Source: Desulfobacteraceae bacterium
Lineage (GTDB): Bacteria; Desulfobacterota; Desulfobacteria; Desulfobacterales; Desulfobacteraceae
DNA: 6,101 nt
Assembly (NCBI GenBank): GCA_003354055.1
Contig: PIVQ01000460.1
Span: 1 to 6,101, forward strand
Direction: 5' to 3'
A program made the translations under genes and the position numbers. The notes beneath the pieces were generated by a model that was not told the origin of the DNA, ran no database searches, and saw only the letters and a program-made list of their open reading frames with translations. Each line of letters starts with the position of its first letter. The stretch's first letter is position 1. Of this stretch, positions 1 through 5,300 are shown one piece after another.

Positions 1-890
1 ACTGCCTGGGCCGGCGGGGTACCCAGTATCCGGCCCAGAGTCTTCGGCGTGAACATACACTCATGCACGACCAGTTCAGCGTCTTTTGCATGTTTGATAA
101 ACCATTTATTGGGATAGGAGTCGCCGCCGAAGACAAAGCTTCTGTTTTTCCATTCCAGCCGGAAACTGACCGAGCCGTCCAGAATGTGAATGGCGGGAAA
201 AGAGGAAATTTTCACCCCGTTTTCCTCGTAGATCACGCCCTCATTGCGAAAATCAAACTCATGGGCAATGACCTTGCCGCCTTCGATGGGGAACCCTGTT
301 CTGCGGCCTTCAACGTCCCAGGCCCAGGATTCGACCTGGGCTTCAACAAAGGCTTTAGTTCCTAAACGTGGCTCTGATCCGGAGGGGCCGTAAAACTGCA
401 GGGGGGTATACCGCCCGTTCATCCAGCCGCCGATATAGAGTTCGGCAAAGCCGCCCACATGATCGGAGTGCAGGTGGCTTGCAAAAACCTTGTCTACCTT
501 TGAATAGTCCGGCCGCATCTTGGCCAGGTTTTCCATGGCCCCGCTGCCCACGTCAAAGAGAAATTTTTCCCCGTTACCCAGTTCCACATACCAGCAGGAA
601 GCCTTTTGCTTGCCTGTAATAACATTGGGCATGCCTGTTCCCAGAGCTGTAACCCGCATTTCACCGGGTCCCAGTTTTTCCGTATTGGGATAATAGTCCC
701 TTGGATATACCCCGTTTTTGATCTCCATGGGGGTGTACCCCTTGGGATAGAGTTCGCCGTCAATAATGTTATCCTGGGGCATTTTTGCCTTGGACCGGGC
801 CAGGGCCGTGTTGATGAACGGCCCTGATAAGGCCATAACAGCCAACAAGGATATGGCCAAAAGACTGAATAACTTAGGTGCTGTTTTCAT
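1..890 (-). CDS. Exported MBL-fold metallo-hydrolase (GntH-like), 3' end outside window
   Basis: This gene encodes a probably periplasmic metal-dependent hydrolase of the metallo-beta-lactamase superfamily; 296 residues are visible and the C-terminus lies beyond the left edge. The start ATG at 888-890 is preceded by AAAGGA at 899-904, eight bases away. Residues 1-31 form a Sec signal peptide (KT near the start, hydrophobic LLAISLLAVMAL, probable cleavage after ALA31). The fold begins near residue 78 with MRVTALGTGMP. The metal ligands appear complete: H139-L-H141-S-D143-H144, H235 in FPAIH, D257 in FGGDS and H276 in VVHEC. The order resembles RNase Z or arylsulfatase-like MBL enzymes. From memory, the motifs GTKAFVE, GVxYE and ISSFPxIHIL recall proteins annotated as guanitoxin-biosynthesis GntH; that name is a similarity label, not evidence of the pathway. 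The substrate is unknown. It is the last visible gene of the probable operon, 74 nt after the membrane protein. Confidence 0.9.
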   Translation of the reverse strand, partial: MKTAPKLFSLLAISLLAVMALSGPFINTALARSKAKMPQDNIIDGELYPKGYTPMEIKNGVYPRDYYPNTEKLGPGEMRVTALGTGMPNVITGKQKASCWYVELGNGEKFLFDVGSGAMENLAKMRPDYSKVDKVFASHLHSDHVGGFAELYIGGWMNGRYTPLQFYGPSGSEPRLGTKAFVEAQVESWAWDVEGRRTGFPIEGGKVIAHEFDFRNEGVIYEENGVKISSFPAIHILDGSVSFRLEWKNRSFVFGGDSYPNKWFIKHAKDAELVVHECMFTPKTLGRILGTPPAQA

Positions 891-898
891 AATGTCCG

Positions 899-904
899 TC
901 CTTT
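899..904 (-). promoter_or_regulatory. Ribosome binding site of the MBL-fold gene
   Basis: AAAGGA on the minus strand lies 8 nt before the ATG at 888-890 and supports this start, which also gives a well-formed signal peptide. Confidence 0.6.
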
Positions 905-919
905 TATTGTTTGTTAATA

Positions 920-925
920 ATTATA
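920..925 (-). promoter_or_regulatory. Possible -10 box upstream of the MBL-fold gene
   Basis: The minus strand reads a perfect TATAAT here, in an AT-rich stretch 30 nt before the start codon. No good -35 hexamer sits 16-18 nt upstream (TTACGG at 17 nt is poor), and there is no extended TG motif. It may be a weak internal promoter giving the hydrolase its own transcript, or simply AT-rich spacer. Confidence 0.22.
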
Positions 926-934
926 TGAATCTCC

Positions 935-967
935 TAATCCCGCCGTAACAGGCGAGGTCAGGGATTA
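935..967 (-). repeat. Inverted repeat overlapping the stop of the 613-aa gene
   Basis: TAATCCC and GGGATTA form perfect 7-bp arms at the two ends, and GCC/GGC (942-944 and 951-953) can pair inside with a six-base loop, leaving a seven-base bulge on one side. The TAA stop of the upstream gene is part of the outer arm. On the minus-strand transcript no U-tract follows, so this is not a normal intrinsic terminator. It could be an mRNA-stability or processing hairpin between the last two genes, or chance. Confidence 0.3.
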
Positions 968-2806
968 TTTTACTTTTTGTGACCCGGCATAGGGATCCAC
1001 CCTTTTTTCCTCAATCAATTCAAGATTTGTAATCTTCCATACCCCTTCCGCAGCCTTAAGGGTGATCAAGGCTTCGTAGAGGTTCTTCCGGGTATGGATA
1101 TGACCCCAGTGTCCCACAGAGCCTGATGCCGACCATTTGGCCCGAAGTATCAGGGCTTGACTAAAGGCACTCTGTCCGGGCATAATTTCAGTATCAAGAA
1201 TTTCCACCCGGGTCACTTTTGCCTTTGCACCGCCGGCCTGCTTCACCTCAAAGGATTTACGGTTCTGAAGATAGATATCAGTCAGAATCTCACCGTCAAC
1301 GCAGACGGCCAGTTTGTCATAGACACCCTCTTCCTCCCTGAAGTCAAAGCTGCGGTAGATATTTTTCAAAAGGCTGTTGAGCACCTTTCCCGCCTCATCT
1401 TGTGTCAATTGAGGCATGGCAATCCCCGGCCTGGGCATGGAGACGGTGGTATAGGGCAGCAAAAGGACAGATCCTGCAGCCAGCACAAAGACCAGTCCGA
1501 AATAAACAGATCGCTTTCTGCCGTTCCCCCTGATGCCCAGAAAAAACAGGGGCAACCCCAAAAACAGACAGGCCACACTGGCGGCAGACATCTGAATACG
1601 ACCCAAACGGTCTGACACCGCCACATTCTCAATGGTTGGAATTTTATAGGTTTTTAAAAAATTCTCCCAGACATGGACATTGTCATCCGGGGTAACATAG
1701 GAGGGAAAAGGTCCCACAGGATCTATGGCATTGGTGGGAATCTTTTCTATCCGGCCCGACCAGAGGTTCCACCGGGTTTCAACCCGCTGGGGAATGCCCT
1801 TTGTCAGATAGGTAATGATCACGCCGATGCGGGCAGAACTCAGGGGCAGACGTTCCGGTGACTCCAGAAACCTGGAGCCGGTCATGGTATATTTTACAAA
1901 GGCAGTCCTGTCCAGGATGGGACGAAGTTGTTTTCCGTCCACCAGCAGGTTTTCATGCTCAAGGAAAAACCGCCCTACCCGCTCCTTTAAAACCGCATTT
2001 TCTTCAGATTCTATAAAGGCGTCTCCCTTAAGGTCAAGATCCATCCATGCAGCCACATCCTTGACGCGGACCAGAATCTCATGGCGGACCTCAAAGGGCT
2101 CTATGTAAATAAAAGAGCGGACACCGCTTCGCATCCGCCGCTGCAGACTCTTGTCCTCATACCTGGAATACCAGGGATCCTCCCAGTCCAGGTGGATGGT
2201 TGAGGGCCGGGACAGATAGTTAAAATAGGAGATGATGGCCTGGTTATGAAAGGTGGCAAACCCTATGGAGGCCTTAAGGCTTCCCGTGTCTTTGTCCAAG
2301 GGAGGTATAAACGTCAGGGTTTTGGGTGTTTCCTCAAAGGGATAGACCAATTCTGCATAAAAAACGCGCTTATCCTCGGGCGGCCCCGGGATACGGCGCC
2401 GGGTCAGTGGATTTATTTTTCCGGCATAGGGGGATGCCCGGTCAACCCGTTTCCTGGGTTCAGCCAGAACAAGCCTTGGAACGAGTCCTACTCCCTTATC
2501 GGTCTTAACCTGGAATCCTGATTTGGAGAACGTCTCCAGCCGCTCTGTCAAAGGAGGAGCCGGAAGTTTCTTTTCCAGAAAAAAATCATCCGGCAGTAAA
2601 TGATAGAATACCCCCAAGTCCTTAACATAAATCTCTAAATTGATCTTCACATGGTCCTGGTTGATATGGATCTCCGCCAAATTCGGTGCATTTTCCGCCC
2701 CTGACATGCTGATGTAATCAGCATGTGCAATGGAAGGCAGGATACCGAAGGAGAACCATATCAAACACAGATCAATTAAAGTGCTGTATATGTTAAAGTT
2801 ACGCAT
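965..2806 (-). CDS. Large exported membrane protein of unknown function, two periplasmic domains
   Basis: I do not recognise this 613-residue protein. Residues 1-29 look like a signal peptide (hydrophobic core around LCLIWFSFGIL, cleavage after AHA29). Residues 30 to about 400 are hydrophilic and rich in predicted beta structure. Two hydrophobic helices follow, about 404-424 and 434-452, joined by the basic loop RGNGRKR, which the positive-inside rule places in the cytoplasm. Residues 455-613 then return to the periplasm; their helical start and beta-rich end (ALILRAKW, EALITLKA, VWKITNLELIEE) resemble an NTF2-like domain, but only by eye. The N-terminal part seems internally duplicated (about 52-113 and 238-298). 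Its first strands loosely recall the extracytoplasmic domain of HupE/UreJ-type proteins, a weak impression. The ATG at 2804-2806 follows the barrel gene's stop by 20 nt with only a weak Shine-Dalgarno (AGGTG about 12 nt away), so translational coupling is likely. Confidence 0.85.
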   Translation of the reverse strand: MRNFNIYSTLIDLCLIWFSFGILPSIAHADYISMSGAENAPNLAEIHINQDHVKINLEIYVKDLGVFYHLLPDDFFLEKKLPAPPLTERLETFSKSGFQVKTDKGVGLVPRLVLAEPRKRVDRASPYAGKINPLTRRRIPGPPEDKRVFYAELVYPFEETPKTLTFIPPLDKDTGSLKASIGFATFHNQAIISYFNYLSRPSTIHLDWEDPWYSRYEDKSLQRRMRSGVRSFIYIEPFEVRHEILVRVKDVAAWMDLDLKGDAFIESEENAVLKERVGRFFLEHENLLVDGKQLRPILDRTAFVKYTMTGSRFLESPERLPLSSARIGVIITYLTKGIPQRVETRWNLWSGRIEKIPTNAIDPVGPFPSYVTPDDNVHVWENFLKTYKIPTIENVAVSDRLGRIQMSAASVACLFLGLPLFFLGIRGNGRKRSVYFGLVFVLAAGSVLLLPYTTVSMPRPGIAMPQLTQDEAGKVLNSLLKNIYRSFDFREEEGVYDKLAVCVDGEILTDIYLQNRKSFEVKQAGGAKAKVTRVEILDTEIMPGQSAFSQALILRAKWSASGSVGHWGHIHTRKNLYEALITLKAAEGVWKITNLELIEEKRVDPYAGSQKVK

Positions 2807-2826
2807 TATCTATGCAACACCTGTCT

Positions 2827-4041
2827 TTAATTCATCCAACTGAACAGTGCAGAAGGCGCTGCCGGTATGAAAAAGAACCTGAAATCCCATACGGACCCGG
2901 GCACATCGTCGGGCTGCACAACGGAGTAATGAACCTCAAATCCAATACGTATCGGCACCTTGCCGAACTGAAAGGTCCGGTTGATACCCAGACCGATGGG
3001 GACGGTAAAGGCATTGTCGCTGTCCTGCTCCCAGTTGGCGATGATGTTGGGAGAACAGCCGACGGATGTCACCTCATCAAGGCTGTAGTAGATAAAATAC
3101 TGAAAATTGGTCAGGTTGACGGGATCACGATCGCTCTCCCCTGCAAAATCCCAGTATTGCTGGACCAGGCCGCCGACTTTCCACTTGGGTCCCATATAAA
3201 CGGCAAGGCCGGAAGGACCTGCCGTCCATTTTCCTGTTCCCAGGATATCCTCGGTGGCGGTGGGAAGGCCCAGATCAAAGCCGGCCCCCCAGAGGAAAGA
3301 GCCGCCGCCGTCGAGTTTAATGCCCTCATTGGGCGCAAAGAGACCATTGTAATACATGTCCCCGAATCCTGTGGTCCGGCCGTCAAAAATATTTATGGGC
3401 AATGGCTGAAAATCTTTCGGCGGAAGGGTTGCACCGGGGGCTTCTCCGTAATTATTGCCGGCCCCGGCTGCACTGTCGATTTTATCCTGGTCCAGGGGCA
3501 TGCTGGGCACTGTCCAGACCACCCGGTTGATCAGGTTCCAGTCCTTGGTCAGCTTTTTGGGAAACTGGGCAATACCCGTGTATACGCTTTTTGTGGCAGT
3601 TTCCCCATTGGCATTATTCTCCATTTCATAGACGTCAATCTGGGTAAACAGCATGGCCACATTGCCTAGAGGGTTGTCCATGAGTTTGGACATCTGGGCC
3701 AGGGACGGCTCACATCCCGCTCTCAGGACGTCTCCAAGATCTGCATCCGGATCATTGGCAAAGGCCTTGCATTTCTCCGACGGCGGTTTTTTCTCCCCTT
3801 CCCCTTCTTTGGCTCCGGATTCAGCCTGGGCCAGGTAAAAGGTTTCATCGGTGATCGTTTCCTGGGAGGTCATAAAGTCAGGTTCTGTTCCAAACAAGGG
3901 GTTTTGGGCATTGACTATCCAGGAGTTTGTCTCCTCGAATTCATGGTTTTCCAGATCTTTTGCCTGGGCAGTGCCAAGGCAAAAACCCACCCAAAAAGTC
4001 AATGCGATAAGCCACCACTGTAATTTTCTATAGTTTTTCAT
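2827..4041 (-). CDS. Outer-membrane beta-barrel of the bacterial 'neuromedin U' / phenol-degradation-porin-like group
   Basis: The 404-residue product begins with a signal peptide (LQWWLIALTFWVGFCLGTAQA, cleavage after A27). Residues 28-115 form a polar, acidic linker with a low-complexity stretch near 73-90 (SGAKEGEGEKKPP) and two cysteines, C91 and C110, that could pair. From about 118 the sequence follows the pattern of a family databases mislabel 'neuromedin U': NPLGNVAMLFTQ, LTKDWNLINRVVW, GFGDMYYNGLFAP, GLPTATEDILGTGKWTAGP, WDFAGESDRDPVNL, IIANWEQDSDNAFTVPIGLG and VVQPDDVPG. Alternating aromatic and polar residues indicate an outer-membrane barrel; related proteins are often grouped with the putative phenol-degradation MetA family, so a channel for small hydrophobic compounds is plausible. 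The last strand (WDFRFFFIP) is followed by a short non-barrel tail ending FSWMN. Family assignment is from memory of motifs. The gene lies 22 nt after the lipoprotein gene and 20 nt before the membrane-protein gene. Confidence 0.88.
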   Translation of the reverse strand: MKNYRKLQWWLIALTFWVGFCLGTAQAKDLENHEFEETNSWIVNAQNPLFGTEPDFMTSQETITDETFYLAQAESGAKEGEGEKKPPSEKCKAFANDPDADLGDVLRAGCEPSLAQMSKLMDNPLGNVAMLFTQIDVYEMENNANGETATKSVYTGIAQFPKKLTKDWNLINRVVWTVPSMPLDQDKIDSAAGAGNNYGEAPGATLPPKDFQPLPINIFDGRTTGFGDMYYNGLFAPNEGIKLDGGGSFLWGAGFDLGLPTATEDILGTGKWTAGPSGLAVYMGPKWKVGGLVQQYWDFAGESDRDPVNLTNFQYFIYYSLDEVTSVGCSPNIIANWEQDSDNAFTVPIGLGINRTFQFGKVPIRIGFEVHYSVVQPDDVPGSVWDFRFFFIPAAPSALFSWMN

Positions 4042-4053
4042 GGCTTTCTTACG

Positions 4054-4060
4054 CCTCCTC
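4054..4060 (-). promoter_or_regulatory. Ribosome binding site of the outer-membrane barrel gene
   Basis: GAGGAGG on the minus strand sits 12 nt before the ATG at 4039-4041, inside the 22-nt gap that follows the lipoprotein stop codon. It is a strong match at a slightly long spacing and confirms the start that gives the signal peptide. Confidence 0.6.
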
Positions 4061-4063
4061 GTC

Positions 4064-4738
4064 TTAGTTTGAATTCGTGATTCTTTCTTTAAGTTTCATT
4101 GCCCAGAAATCAAGGGTGGAATAAACGTCCTTTTCCCTTAAGTCTTCTATTTTTTTAACGGAGACCTCATTGCCTCTATTCTGGACAACGGCAGCCACCC
4201 GCTGGCCTGTGATGCTGTCAAGGAATTCACCTTCCATATTGATGACGGCAATACTGTCACGAATACCGGTGGCCTCTCCCACACCCGTCAGGACAAGAGC
4301 AGCAGGTACCAAATTATAGACTTTTAAATCCTTTCGATTCACCTCAATACTGGTCAGTGCTATCCGCAATCGTGCCACATCGTGCCCAGCCTCTTCCACA
4401 AAGGTGTATTCAGGTCCAAATGACGCTACAACCGCATCTTTGAGATAGACTGCGATTTTATTCACGGTGACCGGATTGATTGCTTCGGTTCCATTTGTCG
4501 TGTCAGGAGGAAAAAACAAGGTCACAGGATCAATCATGAATTTTTTATATTTTTTAAGAGAGATGTTGGGATCCTGCCAGTAAGCAACCCCATCATCCAT
4601 CGCATCTGGCCCCAGCATGCTGTAATCACCAAGGAAACCGCTGTAATTGATTTGTTTGGAAACGCAGCTAAAGGTGGTTAACATTGCAAGCAGGGCAATA
4701 CACATTATGACACTTACTAAGGTTGTTTTTTGACGCAT
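4064..4738 (-). CDS. DUF3313-family lipoprotein
   Basis: The predicted 224-residue product is a lipoprotein of unknown function. The chosen ATG (4736-4738) has AAGGAG seven bases upstream and starts directly on a signal sequence, MRQKTTLVSVIMCIALLAML. C25 in LTTFSC is the probable lipidation site; the box is atypical (T-T-F-S before Cys) but fits the permissive PROSITE lipobox pattern. Position +2 is Val rather than Asp, which argues for outer-membrane sorting. The mature part matches the DUF3313 pattern as I remember it: YSGFLGDYSML, KYKKFMIDPVTLFF, a central VARLRIALTSIEVN, then EGEFLDSITGQRVAAVV and a C-terminal helix with TLDFWAMKLKERI. The reading frame stays open upstream to 4837, but those codons overlap the previous gene, and the ATG at 4769-4771 has no Shine-Dalgarno. 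The neighbouring barrel gene suggests an outer-membrane partnership. Confidence 0.88.
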   Translation of the reverse strand: MRQKTTLVSVIMCIALLAMLTTFSCVSKQINYSGFLGDYSMLGPDAMDDGVAYWQDPNISLKKYKKFMIDPVTLFFPPDTTNGTEAINPVTVNKIAVYLKDAVVASFGPEYTFVEEAGHDVARLRIALTSIEVNRKDLKVYNLVPAALVLTGVGEATGIRDSIAVINMEGEFLDSITGQRVAAVVQNRGNEVSVKKIEDLREKDVYSTLDFWAMKLKERITNSN

Positions 4739-4745
4739 GGTTTTT

Positions 4746-4751
4746 CTCCTT
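4746..4751 (-). promoter_or_regulatory. Ribosome binding site that sets the lipoprotein start
   Basis: AAGGAG within AAAAGGAGA lies seven bases before the ATG at 4736-4738. Starts further upstream in the same frame lack such a site, so this decides the N-terminus and exposes the signal peptide at residue 1. Confidence 0.7.
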
Positions 4752-4772
4752 TTAAAATTGTCATTTTTCATA

Positions 4773-5105
4773 TCAATCTGATTTTGGCGCTCGAACTTTC
4801 CGGATAAACTCCATACCCGAAGTCTTAGAGACATCATGAATTTGAATCACCGGTTCTCTTGCAGATTGCTCAAACGCCACAAGAATGTTGGAAAATTCAT
4901 CTGAGCCCAAATACCGTTCAAAAGATTCGGGAGAGTTCCAGACCTGTTCCACGAGGATGGTATTTCCGTCTTCAAGGTCCTGGTAATAGTTAAAACTCAG
5001 ACATCCCGGCTGGACCCGTGTCGGCCCCCGGCTGAGTTTTAAAATGCGAATTACCTCACCATGACTTTTGGGAGACACCGTCATATGTAGAGTTAAAATC
5101 TGCAT
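4773..5105 (-). CDS. Small ABM-domain (antibiotic biosynthesis monooxygenase-like) protein
   Basis: This 110-residue soluble protein has no signal peptide and should be cytoplasmic. Its layout is that of the dimeric alpha/beta-barrel ABM family: strand MQILTLHMTV, helix with EVIRILKLSRGPTR, then PGCLSFNYYQDLEDG, strand TILVEQVWNSPESF, helix ERYLGSDEFSNILVAF, and a last strand REPVIQIHDV. PGC, the E-x-W-x-S element (E53, W56, S58) and the S-x-x-F near residues 68-71 fit the family. A His is common where Y65 stands here, so chemistry should not be assumed. Members include cofactor-free quinol monooxygenases such as YgiN, and also non-enzymatic stress proteins. The length is typical, with a slightly long basic tail (IRKVRAPKSD). 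AGGAGG lies four bases before the ATG. It is the first gene of the probable operon, 34 nt ahead of the lipoprotein gene. Confidence 0.82.
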   Translation of the reverse strand: MQILTLHMTVSPKSHGEVIRILKLSRGPTRVQPGCLSFNYYQDLEDGNTILVEQVWNSPESFERYLGSDEFSNILVAFEQSAREPVIQIHDVSKTSGMEFIRKVRAPKSD

Positions 5106-5109
5106 TTTT

Positions 5110-5115
5110 CCTCCT
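5110..5115 (-). promoter_or_regulatory. Ribosome binding site of the ABM gene
   Basis: AGGAGG on the minus strand is separated from the ATG at 5103-5105 by only four A residues. The match is strong and the spacing is short. Confidence 0.6.
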
Positions 5116-5146
5116 AATTGTAGTGATAGTACTCATGGATCAGCTT

Positions 5147-5162
5147 TTCATTTTCCATGCCA
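5147..5162 (-). promoter_or_regulatory. Candidate sigma-54 (-24/-12) promoter of the operon
   Basis: The minus strand reads TGGCATGGAAAATGAA. Against the sigma-54 consensus TGGCACG-N4-TTGCA, the -24 half matches at six of seven positions, and the spacing is right, but the -12 half is ATGAA, with A in place of the important C of GC. A start near 5137 would leave a leader of about 32 nt carrying the ribosome binding site. The adjacent sigma-54 activator gene raises plausibility; the imperfect -12 lowers it. Confidence 0.33.
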
Positions 5163-5163
5163 G

Positions 5164-5182
5164 GTCTGCCATTTCGCCAGAC
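5164..5182 (-). repeat. 19-bp inverted repeat just upstream of the candidate -24 element
   Basis: GTCTG and CAGAC form perfect 5-bp arms around a nine-base centre. The repeat ends two bases from the candidate -24 element, a position where a bound protein would touch the promoter. It may be an operator; five-base arms can also arise by chance. Confidence 0.3.
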
Positions 5183-5200
5183 AATTCAATAAAGACTTGT

Positions 5201-5213
5201 AATCATAGAGTTT
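5201..5213 (+). promoter_or_regulatory. Weak IHF-like site between repeats and promoter
   Basis: AATCATAGAGTTT agrees with the IHF consensus WATCAANNNNTTR at seven of nine defined positions and lies in an AT-rich stretch about 70 bp upstream of the inferred start. IHF bending sites commonly occupy this place in sigma-54 promoters. The match is imperfect. Confidence 0.2.
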
Positions 5214-5266
5214 ATTTAGAGACAACCATATGTTCTCCCAACCGCTAATCCGGGATAGAGATCCTG

Positions 5267-5295
5267 TATTTCAGAAACGTTCTTATATTTCAGAA
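5267..5295. repeat. Direct repeat TATTTCAGAA, two copies 19 bp apart
   Basis: The ten bases TATTTCAGAA occur at 5267-5276 and 5286-5295. Each copy holds the small palindrome TTCAGAA. The pair lies about 130-158 bp upstream of the inferred operon start, the range where sigma-54 activators bind their upstream sites, and directly after the activator's stop codon. The second copy also pairs with GTTCT at 5279-5283 to make a five-bp hairpin, too weak and too poor in T to call a terminator. Confidence 0.35.
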
Positions 5296-5300
5296 CCCGT

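Noticed and set aside
494..763. An 89-codon minus-strand frame
   Set aside because: It overlaps the MBL-fold gene in another frame; the MBL frame is open across it and carries the complete metal-binding motifs.
1157..1615. A 152-codon plus-strand reading frame
   Set aside because: It is antisense to the 613-aa gene, with a His/Gln-rich composition typical of a shadow frame.
2812..3669. A 285-codon plus-strand reading frame
   Set aside because: It lies wholly opposite the barrel gene, whose protein has a signal peptide and family motifs; the plus-strand product is low in recognisable structure and is an antisense shadow.
4739..4837. Longer N-terminus for the DUF3313 lipoprotein
   Set aside because: It would overlap the ABM gene, bury the signal peptide at residue 34 and lack a Shine-Dalgarno; the ATG at 4736-4738 has AAGGAG at seven bases.
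5168..5184. A second -24/-12 element starting with TGGCGAAATGGCAGA
   Set aside because: The -12 GC does not fall at the required spacing, unlike the candidate at 5147-5162.
5279..5296. Intrinsic terminator after the activator gene
   Set aside because: The GTTCT/AGAAC hairpin has only five AT-leaning pairs and no following U-run.
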